Shown: piece by piece, positions 37,838-50,493 of the stretch
How the letters are laid out: each line of letters starts with the position of its first letter
How positions within the stretch are numbered: position 1 is the first letter of the stretch
Assembly: GCA_030695415.1 (NCBI GenBank)
Contig: JAUYQZ010000049.1
Span: 1 to 64,000, forward strand
Reading direction: 5' to 3'
DNA length: 64,000 nt
Origin: Hylemonella sp.
GTDB taxonomy: Bacteria; Pseudomonadota; Gammaproteobacteria; Burkholderiales; Burkholderiaceae_C
Translations under genes and position numbers: made by a program
Notes under the pieces: model-generated
Seen by the model: only the letters and a program-made list of their open reading frames with translations
Told to the model about the DNA's origin: nothing
The model's database searches: none

Positions 37838-38689
37838 TCAGTCGAGCGCGCGGCGCAGTTCGGTCACGCGTACCGTGATGGCGACGGCATCGTCACTCTC
37901 CCCGGCATGCTCGAGGTAGGTTTCCAGATCCCGCAGTGCCGGCGCCAGCTGCCCCAGTTCAGCACGGGCCAGGCCGCGATCACGGTATTCATCCCAGGCC
38001 TGCGGCAGCAGCACCAGCAGCCGGTCCTCCACCGCGACCAGACGTAACCAGTCTTCCTGCGTGCGATGGATTTCCTTGAGGTTGCGCAGCATGCGCGCCA
38101 CGATCTCGCGCGCCGACATGGCCTGCAGGTAGTGGCCCAAGTGCAGATCGGGGGCACCGGCCAGGCCGTGGCTGCTGCGCCAGGCATCCGCCCGCGCCTG
38201 CAATTCCTCGCGACTCAAGGACTGGCCGGTGAAAGGATCGATCACCACCTGGGCATGCGGGAGATTGACCTTGACCAGGAAGTGCCCCGGGAAGCCCACC
38301 CCATGCGCCGGCAGGCCCAGACCCTGTGCCAGTTCAAGCCACAGCACCGCCAGCGAAACCGGAATGCCGCGGCGACGCTCCAGAACACGGTGCAGATAGC
38401 TGTTCTGCGGGTCGTGGTAGTGGTTCAGGTTGCCGCTGAAATGCAGGTCGTGAAAGAAAAAGTGATTGAGCATGCGCAAGCGGTGCATGGGCGGCGCGTC
38501 GGCCGGCAGGCGCCGGTGCAGGCGATCGAGCAGCACATCCACCTCGGCCAGCACCTGCTGCACGTCCAGTTGCGGGTAGTCGTCCTGCCCCAGGCTCACG
38601 GCGGCTTCGAGCAGATGGAAATGCGCGTCGCTCTGAACCAGCGTGCCGAAATAGTCCAGCGGCGTAGGCAGCTTGAAGGACAGGTTCAT
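37838..38689 (-). CDS. SirB1/transglutaminase-like family protein
   Basis: A 283-residue protein of the SirB1 family (transglutaminase-like fold followed by TPR-like helices). It shows HFFFHDLHFSGNLNHYHDPQNSYLHRVLERRRGIPVSLAVLWLELAQGLGL and the hallmark GVGFPGHFLVKV with DPFTG. The usual catalytic Cys of transglutaminases is not evident, so enzymatic activity is uncertain. The start is ATG 38689 (MNLSFKLPTP). It lies 13 bases after murJ on the same strand, so likely co-transcribed, and converges on the ParA gene. Confidence 0.85.
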   Translation of the reverse strand: MNLSFKLPTPLDYFGTLVQSDAHFHLLEAAVSLGQDDYPQLDVQQVLAEVDVLLDRLHRRLPADAPPMHRLRMLNHFFFHDLHFSGNLNHYHDPQNSYLHRVLERRRGIPVSLAVLWLELAQGLGLPAHGVGFPGHFLVKVNLPHAQVVIDPFTGQSLSREELQARADAWRSSHGLAGAPDLHLGHYLQAMSAREIVARMLRNLKEIHRTQEDWLRLVAVEDRLLVLLPQAWDEYRDRGLARAELGQLAPALRDLETYLEHAGESDDAVAITVRVTELRRALD

Positions 38690-38702
38690 GACGGCCAGGG
38701 CC

Positions 38703-40274
<1,572 letters not shown>

Positions 40275-40365
40275 GGCGGCGGGATCCTGTTGTCACTCAT
40301 AGCAGCGTCTAGTGTAGCCCGGCCGACCCGGGGCGGAGTGCCCACTCACCTTTGACCTGACAAAG

Positions 40366-40374
40366 TGCTACAAT
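40366..40374 (+). promoter_or_regulatory. Extended -10 promoter of rpsT
   Basis: TGCTACAAT: an extended -10 element (TGn plus TACAAT) about 45 bases before the rpsT start. No -35 match is found at the right distance (a TTGACC is 11 bases away), which fits extended -10 promoters. Confidence 0.55.
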
Positions 40375-40419
40375 CGCCGGCTTTGCTGACATCATCCACA
40401 GACACAAGGAACTATTGAT

Positions 40420-40722
40420 ATGGCATCTGGAAAGCCGAAGAAAAAGAACCCGCGCCTGGCGTCGGGCCGCAAACGCGTCCGTCAGGACGTCAAGATCAAC
40501 GCTGCGAACACTTCGCTGCGCTCGAAATACCGCACCGCCGTGAAGAACGTTGAAAAAGCCGTTCTCGCTGGCGACAAAGCCAAAGCCACCGAGCTGTTTG
40601 GCAAGATGCAGGCCGTGGTGGACACTGTGGCCGACAAGGGCATCTTCCACAAGAACAAGGCGTCTCGCGACAAGAGCCGCCTGTCGTCCAAGGTCAAGGC
40701 CCTGGCCTTGGCCACCGCCTGA
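40420..40722 (+). CDS. rpsT: 30S ribosomal protein S20
   Basis: S20, 100 residues, a primary 16S rRNA-binding protein. Basic N-terminus [22 protein letters not shown], central [17 protein letters not shown] and [23 protein letters not shown] are diagnostic. It is slightly longer at the N-terminus than the enterobacterial form, as in other Burkholderiales. It is monocistronic, between an extended -10 promoter and a strong terminator. Confidence 0.97.
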   Translation: MASGKPKKKNPRLASGRKRVRQDVKINAANTSLRSKYRTAVKNVEKAVLAGDKAKATELFGKMQAVVDTVADKGIFHKNKASRDKSRLSSKVKALALATA

Positions 40723-40790
40723 TTTTCAGGCAAATCGCACGGGCCCTGGAAAGGGCCTGCCGTTTGTAACGGGTGCGCTGTCAGCAAAGC

Positions 40791-40819
40791 AAAAAAGCCG
40801 CTCTTTGAGCGGCTTTTTT
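40791..40819. terminator. Bidirectional terminator between rpsT and the DUF3579 gene
   Basis: AAAAAAGCCGCTC-TTT-GAGCGGCTTTTTT: a 13-bp stem with A- and T-runs on each side, positioned to stop both rpsT (plus) and the convergent DUF3579 gene (minus). Confidence 0.9.
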
Positions 40820-40842
40820 GTGGGCGCGTGACATCTCGGTGC

Positions 40843-41148
40843 TTAACGCAAGCGGGAACGGCCTTCGTAGACCTGCAGCTCGTTGTCGCGCGCGAAGTTC
40901 ATGCAGAAATCCCAGGCCATGATCTCAGCCTCGCGCAAATCCCGGTGGACCACGACGCACTTCACGCCGCCGCGCGTCGTAGGAATGCACCAGGGGGAAT
41001 AGCTCAGGTGGCTGCCGGGCCGAACGCCACCGGGTCGGAAGGGGCTCATCACCCCCGCCAGACGCTCGGACCAGTCACTGGGCCTGAAGGTCTTGCCCGC
41101 AAGGGTCAAGCCCATGATGCAGACTTCTTGGGTGGTGTCGGAAACCAT
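40843..41148 (-). CDS. DUF3579 family protein
   Basis: A 101-residue protein of the DUF3579 family, found chiefly in Betaproteobacteria. It reads MGLTLAGKTFRPSDWSERLAGVMSPF then LSYSPWCIPTTRGGVKCVVVHRDLREAEIMAWDFCMNFARDN. There are three Cys residues beyond the N-terminal one, but no known catalytic motif. Function unknown; the size and conservation suggest a small regulatory or binding protein. It is divergent from argD and shares with it a 221-base promoter region carrying the TCTTATATAAGA palindrome. Confidence 0.8.
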   Translation of the reverse strand: MVSDTTQEVCIMGLTLAGKTFRPSDWSERLAGVMSPFRPGGVRPGSHLSYSPWCIPTTRGGVKCVVVHRDLREAEIMAWDFCMNFARDNELQVYEGRSRLR

Positions 41149-41224
41149 GGATAGGCGACTCGGGCGCCGGACGCGGGCTGGGTACAGCGGCTGGTCCGGC
41201 CTGTGGCGGATGACAACTAGTATA

Positions 41225-41236
41225 TCTTATATAAGA
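41225..41236. promoter_or_regulatory. AT-rich palindromic operator candidate
   Basis: TCTTATATAAGA, a perfect 12-base palindrome inside an otherwise GC-rich 221-base region between the divergent DUF3579 gene and argD (77 and 133 bases from the two starts). The form resembles GntR-type operator sites. Confidence 0.5.
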
Positions 41237-41315
41237 CTTGGCCGGCCGTGGCGACCCGGCGGGTGAAGCCTGCTTGCGCGATGGATGGTGGCTGGGTCTA
41301 AAATCGCGTCTCGAC

Positions 41316-41345
41316 GGCCCAACCTGCGTTGGGCCGCCTTGTTTT
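41316..41345 (+). promoter_or_regulatory. Leader hairpin with T-rich tail before argD
   Basis: GGCCCAAC-CTGC-GTTGGGCC (41316-41335), a perfect 8-bp stem, followed by GCCTTGTTTTG. It lies 35-54 bases upstream of the argD start and just downstream of a plausible TAAAAT -10 (41299-41304), so it would be in the mRNA leader and looks attenuator-like. Confidence 0.4.
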
Positions 41346-41369
41346 GTGATCCCTACGGAGTGTCTAGCC

Positions 41370-42581
41370 ATGAACGCCCCCGCCGCCAAACCTGTCGAAG
41401 CCGCGTCCCCCCACGTGATGAACACCTACGGCCGCGTGCCGATCGCGCTGTCGCATGGCCAGGGCTGCCGGGTCTGGGACATCAATGGCAAGCAATACCT
41501 GGATGCGCTAGCCGGCATCGCCGTCAACACCCTGGGCCACAACCACCCCCGGCTGGTGCCAGCGCTGCAGGACCAGCTGGGCAAGATGATCCACAGCTGC
41601 AACTACTATCACGTGCCCGGCCAGGAACAACTGGCCAGCAAGCTGGTGGAACTGTCGGGCATGACGAATGTCTTCTTCTGCTCCACCGGCCTGGAAGCGA
41701 ATGAAGCCGCGCTGAAGCTGGCGCGCAAGTTCGGTCACGACAAGGGCATCCAACGCCCGCAGACCGTGGTGTACGAAAAGGCCTTTCACGGTCGCTCCAT
41801 CGCCACGCTCAGCGCCACCGGCAACGAAAAAGTGCAGAAAGGCTTCGGTCCGCTGGTCGAAGGCTTCATCCGTGTACCGCTCAACGACATTGAGGCACTC
41901 AAGAAGGCCACGGCTGGCAATCCGGACGTGGTCGCGGTGTTCTTCGAGACCATTCAGGGCGAAGGCGGCGTCAACGCCATGCGCGCCGAATACCTTCAGC
42001 AGGTTCGCCAGCTGTGCGACCAGAACGACTGGCTGCTGATGATCGACGAAGTCCAGTGCGGCATGGGCCGCACCGGCAAGTGGTTCGCGCACCAGTGGGC
42101 CGGCATCCAGCCCGACGTCATGCCCCTGGCCAAGGGCCTGGGCTCGGGCGTGCCCATCGGCGCCGTGGTGGCGGGCCCCAAGGCCGCCAACATCTTCCAG
42201 CCCGGCAACCACGGCACCACCTTCGGCGGCAACCCGCTGGCCATGCGCGCCGGTATCGAAACCATACGCATCATGGAAGAGGACGGCCTGCTGGAGAATG
42301 CCGCCAAGGTCGGCGCCCATCTGAAGGCTGCGCTGCAACGCGAATTTTCCGGCAACCCCGGGGTGAAGGACATCCGCGGCCAGGGCCTGATGATCGGCGT
42401 CGAACTGTCCAGGCCCTGCGGCGTGCTGGTCAACCGCGCGGCCGAGGCCGGCCTGCTGATCAGCGTCACCGCCGACAGCGTGATCCGCCTGGTGCCGGCG
42501 CTGATCATGACCCAGGCCGAGGCCGACGAAGTGGTGAGCCTGCTGGCACCGCTGGTGAAGGCATTCCTGGCCGAGGCCTGA
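41370..42581 (+). CDS. argD: Acetylornithine aminotransferase
   Basis: ArgD, 403 residues, a PLP class-III aminotransferase converting N-acetylglutamate semialdehyde to N-acetylornithine in arginine synthesis. Key parts: FFCSTGLEANEAALKLARK, AFHGRSIATLSATGN, IDEVQCGMGRTGKWFAHQ and the PLP lysine Lys255 in PLAKGLGSGVPIG. The start is ATG 41370 after GGAG at 41357-41360. argF follows after 19 bases, forming an arginine operon. Ornithine or GABA specificity cannot be excluded, but the argF neighbour favours ArgD. Confidence 0.94.
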   Translation: MNAPAAKPVEAASPHVMNTYGRVPIALSHGQGCRVWDINGKQYLDALAGIAVNTLGHNHPRLVPALQDQLGKMIHSCNYYHVPGQEQLASKLVELSGMTNVFFCSTGLEANEAALKLARKFGHDKGIQRPQTVVYEKAFHGRSIATLSATGNEKVQKGFGPLVEGFIRVPLNDIEALKKATAGNPDVVAVFFETIQGEGGVNAMRAEYLQQVRQLCDQNDWLLMIDEVQCGMGRTGKWFAHQWAGIQPDVMPLAKGLGSGVPIGAVVAGPKAANIFQPGNHGTTFGGNPLAMRAGIETIRIMEEDGLLENAAKVGAHLKAALQREFSGNPGVKDIRGQGLMIGVELSRPCGVLVNRAAEAGLLISVTADSVIRLVPALIMTQAEADEVVSLLAPLVKAFLAEA

Positions 42582-42600
42582 GGCCCCGGGAGCCCCGATC

Positions 42601-43545
42601 ATGAAGCTCAAGCATTACCTGAAGTTCACCGACCTGGGTGCCGACGAGTACGCCTATCTGTTCGAGCGCGCGGCGCTGATCAAGAAGAAGTTCAAGGCCT
42701 ACGAGAAGCACCAGCCGCTCACCGATCGCACCCTGGCCATGATCTTCGAGAAGGCCTCCACGCGCACGCGCGTGAGCTTTGAGGCCGGCATGTACCAGCT
42801 CGGCGGCAGCGTGGTGCACCTGACCACGGGCGACAGCCAGCTCGGCCGCGCCGAACCCATCGAGGACAGCGCGCGCGTGATCAGCCGCATGGTCGATCTG
42901 GTGATGATCCGGACCTACGAGCAGACCAAGATCGAACGCTTCGCCCAGTTCTCGCGGGTGCCGGTCATCAACGGCCTGACCAACGAGTACCACCCCTGCC
43001 AGATCCTGGCCGACCTCTTCACCTACCTGGAGCACCGCGGCACGAATTCGGAAGGCAAGCCGGACCCGGCTCGCCTGGCCGGCAAGGTGGTGGCCTGGGT
43101 CGGCGACGGCAACAACATGGCCAGCACCTGGCTGCAGGCGGCTGAGTTGCTGGGCTTTACCGTGCACATCAGCACCCCCAGCGGCTACGAGGTCAACCCG
43201 GCCGTGGCCGGTGTGCAAAGCGGCTGCTACAAGGTCTTCAAGGACCCGATGCAGGCCTGTGCCGGGGCCGACCTGGTCACGACCGACGTCTGGACCAGCA
43301 TGGGTTTTGAGGCGGAGAACGAAGCCCGAAAGAAAGCATTCGCCGACTGGTGTGTGGACGCCGAGATGATGCGCGCCGCCAAAGCGGACGCCCTCTTCAT
43401 GCACTGCCTGCCCGCGCACCGCGGCGAGGAAGTTGAGGCAGAGGTCATCGACGGACCGCAATCCGTGGTCTGGGACGAAGCGGAAAACAGATTGCACGTG
43501 CAAAAGGCACTCATGGAGTACCTTTTGCTCGGCCGCTTGGCATGA
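42601..43545 (+). CDS. argF: Ornithine carbamoyltransferase
   Basis: ArgF, 314 residues, makes citrulline from ornithine and carbamoyl phosphate. The carbamoyl phosphate motif STRTR is at residues 53-57; HPCQILADLFTYLEH, WVGDGNNMASTW and MHCLPAHRGEE are the other signatures. It ends KALMEYLLLGRLA. A second, divergent copy of the codons for LMEYLLLGRL followed by TGA lies 110 bases downstream (43656-43688) and overlaps the next start codon, suggesting that the present 3' end was inserted later. Confidence 0.97.
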   Translation: MKLKHYLKFTDLGADEYAYLFERAALIKKKFKAYEKHQPLTDRTLAMIFEKASTRTRVSFEAGMYQLGGSVVHLTTGDSQLGRAEPIEDSARVISRMVDLVMIRTYEQTKIERFAQFSRVPVINGLTNEYHPCQILADLFTYLEHRGTNSEGKPDPARLAGKVVAWVGDGNNMASTWLQAAELLGFTVHISTPSGYEVNPAVAGVQSGCYKVFKDPMQACAGADLVTTDVWTSMGFEAENEARKKAFADWCVDAEMMRAAKADALFMHCLPAHRGEEVEAEVIDGPQSVVWDEAENRLHVQKALMEYLLLGRLA

Positions 43546-43557
43546 ATTGCCAAGCGG
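43533..43557 (+). terminator. Hairpin enclosing the argF stop codon
   Basis: CCGCTTGGCA (43533-43542) pairs perfectly with TGCCAAGCGG (43548-43557); the 5-base loop TGAAT contains the argF stop. No T-run follows, so it may attenuate rather than terminate. Confidence 0.45.
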
Positions 43558-43655
43558 TGGCCCGCGAGGGCCAGCAATCTGTTTCGGCGCAGGCTAACTT
43601 CGCGCCAGCGAAGTTAAGCGCAGCGGCCGTAGCCAAAATTGGCTGCACTTGCTCC

Positions 43656-43688
43656 TTGATGGAATATCTTTTGCTGGGCCGACTCTGA
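43656..43688 (+). pseudogene. Remnant second copy of the argF 3' end
   Basis: Codons for LMEYLLLGRL then TGA, matching the last residues of ArgF but with different codons (for example TTG ATG GAA TAT versus CTC ATG GAG TAC). Its TGA overlaps the ATG of the cysteine-cluster gene as TGATG, an arrangement expected of an original operon junction. Confidence 0.7.
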
Positions 43689-43999
43689 TGTCTGCCTGCA
43701 CCAGCTGCGGCGCCTGCTGTTCCTGGTGCCGCGTTGATTTCTCCAGCTACGAACTGGACGAAAACGGTGGCCATGTACCAGTGGGACTGACCGTCGAGGT
43801 CAACGGCAACACCGCACGCATGCGCGGCACCGACCACTGGCCGCCGCGCTGCGCGGCGCTCACCGGCAAGCTCGGCGAAAAAGTGGCCTGCGGCATCTAT
43901 GAGTGGCGCCCCTCGCCCTGCCGCGAGTTCGAGGAAGGCAGCGAGGGCTGCCACCGGGCCCGCGCCAAGGTCGGCCTGCCGCCCCTGCCTGAATCCTGA
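43688..43999 (+). CDS. YkgJ-family cysteine cluster protein
   Basis: A 103-residue protein of the YkgJ (UPF0153-like) family. It has the zinc/iron-type cysteine pattern SACTSCGACCSWCRVDF at the N-terminus and CAALTG...CGIYEWRPSPCREFEEGSEGCHRAR at the C-terminus. Function is unknown, with metal binding likely. The start is ATG 43688, overlapping the TGA of the argF tail remnant by one base. Only 3 bases separate its stop from the convergent monooxygenase gene. Confidence 0.85.
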   Translation: MSACTSCGACCSWCRVDFSSYELDENGGHVPVGLTVEVNGNTARMRGTDHWPPRCAALTGKLGEKVACGIYEWRPSPCREFEEGSEGCHRARAKVGLPPLPES

Positions 44000-44002
44000 G
44001 TT

Positions 44003-45184
44003 TCAAGGTCCCTGGTAGAGCCAGGGCACATCCAGCAGGCGTTCGCCCAGCAGGCGCAGCGACGCATCGCGCGCCCAGGCCATGGGACCCTTCAGGTGGA
44101 AGATCTCGCCGTTGCGGATGGCGCGGGCCTGCACCCGCGCACAGCGCTGCCAACGGTTGAGCGCGTAACGCTGCAGCAGGGTGGGCACATCCAGCACGCC
44201 ATCGACCAGTGCGACCTGGCGCCCCAGTTCAGCCGCGTCCTCGATGGCCATGCCGGCGCCCTGGGCGAGATAGGGGCGCATGGGGTGGGCGGCATCCCCC
44301 AGCAGCGCCACATGGCCGCGCGCCATCTGGTCCGCTGAACTCATGGGCGGGCGGTCACACAGCACCCAGAGGCGCCAGTCCGGCACGGCCGCGATCAGGT
44401 CGCGCAGGGCGGTGCAGGTGTGTCCCAGCGCGGCCTGCAGGTCGGCCGCATTGGCACCGTGGTCCCAGTCCTCCAGCCCGCCCTGCACATGCCCGTGCAC
44501 GATGGCCACGATGTTGAGCCACTCGCCGCCGCGCACCGGGTACTGCACCACGTGCAGCTTCGGCCCCAGCCAGGCCGTCACCTGCTGGCTGCGCCGTGCG
44601 GCCGGCAAGCTGGCCTGCGGCAGCAAGGCGCGATAAGCCAGATGCCCGGCCACGCGCGGTGGGCCGTCATCGAGGAGTTGCTGGCGCACCCGGCTCCACA
44701 GGCCATCGGCCGCGATCAGGGCGTCACCCTCCACATCGAGGCCGTCATCCAGGCTCAGGCCGACCGCGCCGTTCGTCTCCACGTAACGGTTCACCGTTTT
44801 GCCGGTGTGCAGCCAGACGGCGTCGCGCTGCTGCAGGGCCTTCAGCAGCAGTTGCTGCAGATCGGCCCGATGGATGGTGGCGTAGGGCGCGCCGTAACGC
44901 TGCACCGTGGTCTGCCCCAGGCGCAAGGCGCCCAGCTCGGCCCCGCTGAGGGCGTGACGCACCTGGAGTCGCTCGGGGAAAGCCGCCACCTGCCGCAGCG
45001 CCGGGTCCAGACCCCAGCCCTGCAGCACGCGCACGACATTGGGCCCCATCTGGATGCCAGCTCCCACCTCGCCAAAAGCCTCGGCGCGCTCATAGAGGCG
45101 AACATGGCAGCCGGCCCGCGAGCAGGCCAGGCCAGCCGCCAGGCCGCCGATCCCGCCGCCAGCAATCAATATCTCGGTGTGCAT
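44003..45184 (-). CDS. FAD-dependent aromatic monooxygenase (salicylate-hydroxylase-like)
   Basis: A 393-residue class A flavoprotein monooxygenase. The N-terminal FAD fingerprint is ILIAGGGIGGLAAGLACSRAGCHVRLYER, followed by the DG motif region (DALIAADGLWSRVRQQLL) and GDAAHPMRPYLAQGAGMAIEDAAELGR, the second FAD motif. Such enzymes hydroxylate phenolic acids such as salicylate or 3-hydroxybenzoate using NAD(P)H and O2. The start is ATG 45184 (MHTEILIAGGG). No ring-cleavage genes are adjacent, so the substrate is open. Confidence 0.88.
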   Translation of the reverse strand: MHTEILIAGGGIGGLAAGLACSRAGCHVRLYERAEAFGEVGAGIQMGPNVVRVLQGWGLDPALRQVAAFPERLQVRHALSGAELGALRLGQTTVQRYGAPYATIHRADLQQLLLKALQQRDAVWLHTGKTVNRYVETNGAVGLSLDDGLDVEGDALIAADGLWSRVRQQLLDDGPPRVAGHLAYRALLPQASLPAARRSQQVTAWLGPKLHVVQYPVRGGEWLNIVAIVHGHVQGGLEDWDHGANAADLQAALGHTCTALRDLIAAVPDWRLWVLCDRPPMSSADQMARGHVALLGDAAHPMRPYLAQGAGMAIEDAAELGRQVALVDGVLDVPTLLQRYALNRWQRCARVQARAIRNGEIFHLKGPMAWARDASLRLLGERLLDVPWLYQGP

Positions 45185-45297
45185 GCGGGTCCGATTCTGC
45201 CGTATCAGAACACCCCAGGCCGCGACACGCCCTGTGCGCACGGTCAAAGACCGCGGCTCTTCGGTCTGTCCGAGCATGCGCAGGCAGGCTCGGAGCC

Positions 45298-45363
45298 GCA
45301 GCCCTCAGCCCCTCAAGGGGGCGACACCAGCGGCCCGGCAAAGCCGGTTCCGCGGTGTCCCCG
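45298..45363. repeat. Dispersed intergenic repeat, copy 4
   Basis: The core at 45332-45355 is identical to copy 1 and in the same orientation; CCCCTCAAGGGG at 45310-45321 precedes it. It lies just after the parC stop, in the 181-base gap before the monooxygenase gene; the rest of that gap shows nothing recognisable. Confidence 0.85.
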
Positions 45364-45365
45364 GT

Positions 45366-47705
45366 TTATTCGATGCGAATCACGCTCGTAGGCTTGAAGC
45401 CCAGGTCGGCCGCCTTGCCCTTGCGACCACGCGCGGCCCGCGCATTGTTCAGGCTGCGGATCTCCAGGGTTTCGTCGCGCTCCTTGCCACCCCGGCCCAC
45501 ACCTTCGATCTTCACGCTGCGCGTGTAGGCCGCGGCGCCGGCCAGGGTGTCCTTGGGCTCCAGGTCGATCAGCATCAGGCCGCGCCCGCCATTGGGCATG
45601 GGCTTGAGTTCGCTGATTTCGAAGGTCAGGATGCGCCCGCCGGTGGAGGCACAGGCCACGTGGGTGGCCGCTGGCTGCGGCGGCACGTTCGCCGGCGAGG
45701 GGCGACACACGGTGTCGTCATCGCCGCAGTTGATGAAGGACTTGCCACCCTTCTGGCGTGAGCTCATGTTCTCCACGGTCGCCAGGAAACCATACCCCGA
45801 GGACGTGGACAGCAGCAGCCAGGCCGCGGGCGCACCGGCAAAGTAATGCACCAGCTGGGTCCCGGCTTCGAGTTCGACCAGGGTGGTCACCGGCTGGCCG
45901 TCGCCGCGCGCACCGGGCAGGCTGGCCACCGGCACGGAGTAGACGCGGCCCTTGTTGCCGAAGGCCAGCAAGGTGTCCACCGTGCGGCATTCGAAGGTGC
46001 TGTACAGGCCGTCGCCAGCCTTGAACGCAAAGCTGGCCGCGTCATGGCCATGGCCCTGGCGCGCGCGCACCCAGCCCTTTTGCGAGACGATCACGGTGAC
46101 CGGCTCGTCCACCACCTTCACCTCGGCCACGGCCTTCTTCTCGGCCTGGATCAGGGTGCGGCGTGCATCGCCGAAGACCTTGGCGTCGGCCTCAATCTCC
46201 TTGACCATCAGGCGACGCAATGCTGCCGGGCTGCCCAGGATGTCTTCGAGTTTCTTCTGGTCCTCGCGCAGCTCCTTGAGTTCCTGCTCGATCTTGATGG
46301 CTTCGAGCCGCGCCAGCTGGCGCAGACGGATCTCGAGGATGTCCTCAGCCTGGCGCTCGGAGAGCTTGAAACGCGCGATCAGCGCCGGCTTGGGTTCGTC
46401 CGAATTGCGGATGAGGGCGATGACCTCGTCGATCTTGAGCAGCACCAGCTGCCGGCCTTCCAGAATGTGGATGCGCGCCAGCACCTTGTCCAGGCGGTGC
46501 TGCGAACGTCGCTCGATCGTGCCCTGGCGGAAAGCAATCCACTCCTCCAGCATCTGGCGCAGCGTCTTTTGCGTGGGCCGGCCGTCCAGCCCCACCATCG
46601 TCATATTGATGGGGGCCGAGGTTTCCAGGCTGGTGTGCGCCAGCAGGGTGGTGATCAGTTCCTGCTGCTCGATACGGCTGGTCTTGGGCTCGCAGACCAG
46701 GCGCACCGGCGCGTCCTTGCTCGACTCGTCGCGCACCACGTCAAGCACGGCCAGCACCGTGGCCTTGAGCAGGTTCTGCTCGGGCGTCAGCGCCTTCTTG
46801 CCGGCCTTGACCTTCGGGTTGGTCAGCTCCTCGATCTCTTCGAGCACCTTCTGCGTGCTCACGCCCGGCGGCAGTTCGGTCACCACCAGCTGCCACTGCC
46901 CGCGCGCCAGTTCCTCGATCTTCCAGCGCGCCCGAACCTTGAGTGAGCCGCGTCCCGTGCGATAGGCCTCGGCAATGTCATTCACCGGACTGATGATCTG
47001 GCCGCCGCCGGGGTAGTCGGGGCCCGGCAGCAGCTCGACCAGCTCGCTGTCAGGCAGCTTCGGGTTCTTGATCAGCGCCACGCAGGCCGCCGCCACCTCA
47101 GCGAGGTTGTGGCTGGGGATCTCGGTGGCAAGGCCCACGGCGATGCCACTGGCGCCATTGAGCAGGGTGAAAGGCAGACGCGCCGGCAACTGCTTCGGCT
47201 CCTCCGTGGACCCGTCGTAATTGGGCTGGAAGTCGACCGTACCCTCGTCGATCTCGTCGAGCAGCAGGGTGCTGATCTTCGCCAGCCGGGCCTCGGTGTA
47301 GCGCATGGCGGCAGCGCCATCACCATCCCGGCTGCCGAAATTGCCCTGGCCGTCGATCAGCGGGTAACGCTGCGCGAAGTCCTGCGCCATGCGCACCAAC
47401 GCGTCGTAGGCCGCCTGGTCGCCATGGGGGTGGAATCGGCCCAGCACGTCACCGACCACGCGCGCGCTCTTGACAGGGCGAGCTGCCGTGTTGCTGTTGG
47501 GACCGCTGTAACCCAGGCCCATGCGCGACATCGAATACATGATGCGGCGCTGCACCGGCTTCTGGCCGTCGCAGACATCGGGCAGGGCCCGGCCCTTGAC
47601 CACGCTGAGCGCGTACTCCAGATAGGCGCGCTGCGCGTAGTGGGCCAGGGTCAGGGCGTCGTCGCCCGCGGGATCGGCAGCCAGATCGAGGGTGGGTTGG
47701 TCCAT
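45366..47705 (-). CDS. parC: DNA topoisomerase IV subunit A
   Basis: ParC, 779 residues, the DNA-cleaving subunit that with ParE decatenates daughter chromosomes. It has the winged-helix region with the active-site Tyr136 ([10 protein letters not shown]), [45 protein letters not shown] (quinolone-determining region), the coiled-coil tower and a degenerate C-terminal beta-pinwheel. It is called ParC rather than GyrA because it lacks the GyrA-box and shares an operon with parE. The transglycosylase gene lies between the two. Confidence 0.95.
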   Translation of the reverse strand: MDQPTLDLAADPAGDDALTLAHYAQRAYLEYALSVVKGRALPDVCDGQKPVQRRIMYSMSRMGLGYSGPNSNTAARPVKSARVVGDVLGRFHPHGDQAAYDALVRMAQDFAQRYPLIDGQGNFGSRDGDGAAAMRYTEARLAKISTLLLDEIDEGTVDFQPNYDGSTEEPKQLPARLPFTLLNGASGIAVGLATEIPSHNLAEVAAACVALIKNPKLPDSELVELLPGPDYPGGGQIISPVNDIAEAYRTGRGSLKVRARWKIEELARGQWQLVVTELPPGVSTQKVLEEIEELTNPKVKAGKKALTPEQNLLKATVLAVLDVVRDESSKDAPVRLVCEPKTSRIEQQELITTLLAHTSLETSAPINMTMVGLDGRPTQKTLRQMLEEWIAFRQGTIERRSQHRLDKVLARIHILEGRQLVLLKIDEVIALIRNSDEPKPALIARFKLSERQAEDILEIRLRQLARLEAIKIEQELKELREDQKKLEDILGSPAALRRLMVKEIEADAKVFGDARRTLIQAEKKAVAEVKVVDEPVTVIVSQKGWVRARQGHGHDAASFAFKAGDGLYSTFECRTVDTLLAFGNKGRVYSVPVASLPGARGDGQPVTTLVELEAGTQLVHYFAGAPAAWLLLSTSSGYGFLATVENMSSRQKGGKSFINCGDDDTVCRPSPANVPPQPAATHVACASTGGRILTFEISELKPMPNGGRGLMLIDLEPKDTLAGAAAYTRSVKIEGVGRGGKERDETLEIRSLNNARAARGRKGKAADLGFKPTSVIRIE

Positions 47706-47713
47706 CGGTTTCT

Positions 47714-48492
47714 TCAGTAACTCTTGTCGCGTTTCAGGGCAGGCCCGGGCTCCGCCACGTCGTCATCCAGCCGGGCGAAGTCGGCGCGCTCGGACTGCGG
47801 GAGGGAGCGGGCGATGGTCTTGTCGGCCGCCGGCTTGAGCACGGCATGCAGCGCCAGCACGGTGCGTACGTAGTTCTGCGTCTCGCGGTAGGGCGGCACC
47901 TGGTTGCCGGCACGGCGCACGGCCATCAGTCCCGCGTTGTAGGCCGCCAGCGCCAGATCCGGCCGCTCGGGAAACTTGGACAGCAGCCGGCGCAAATGGC
48001 GGCTACCCACCTGGATGTTGGTACGCGCATCCGCCAGCTGGCGCGCCACCGGACGGCGCCGCTGGTCTTCCAGACCGTAGCCGCGAGCCGTAGCCGGCAT
48101 CACCTGCATCAGGCCAACGGCGCCCTTGGGAGAGACGGCCGTGGCATCGAAACCCGATTCGGTGGCGATCAGGGCCTGCAGCAGCGCGTAGTCGATGTCG
48201 TGCTCGCGCGCCGCCTCGCGCAGCAGATGGCGCACCGCCTTGTAGTCTGGCGAGATCTCGAAGAAGGCATGCAGGCGCGTAGGCGCCATGGGCACGGGGC
48301 CGGCGCGCGTGCTGTCTTCGGGGGCCTGGTCGGTGAAATAGAGGGCGTAGCGTTCGTCCAGCTGCTCCGCGGCGAAATGCGGCACACCCTTGTCGTCGAC
48401 ATAGGCCCAGACGTCGGCCTGCGCTGCCGGCTGCCAAAGCAGCACCAGCAGGCCCAGGAACGCGACGAGGGGGCGGTACGCCGATGAAGACA

Positions 48493-48493
<1 letters not shown>
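47714..48493 (-). CDS. DUF4124 plus lytic transglycosylase (SLT) protein
   Basis: A 259-residue exported protein. The signal peptide ([18 protein letters not shown]) is followed by a DUF4124-like stretch ([27 protein letters not shown]) and a goose-type SLT domain whose catalytic Glu lies in [35 protein letters not shown], with [14 protein letters not shown] downstream. It would cleave peptidoglycan in the periplasm. Its ATG overlaps the parE stop by one base (TGATG), and parC follows after 8 bases; this three-gene arrangement is a tight operon. Confidence 0.92.
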
Positions 48494-50460
<1,967 letters not shown>

Positions 50461-50493
50461 GGCGCGGAATTGTAGACCCAGTCAGCAGAACAG

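Noticed and set aside
40352-40374. Standard -35/-10 promoter for rpsT (TTGACC with TACAAT)
   Set aside because: The spacer is only 11 bases, too short for sigma-70; an extended -10 explains the site better.
43590-43625. Possible integron attC site in the argF insert (AAC...GTT hairpin ending GTTAAGC)
   Set aside because: The structure is only about 27 bases, lacks the second pair of core boxes and the usual unpaired bases, and no integrase or cassette lies nearby.
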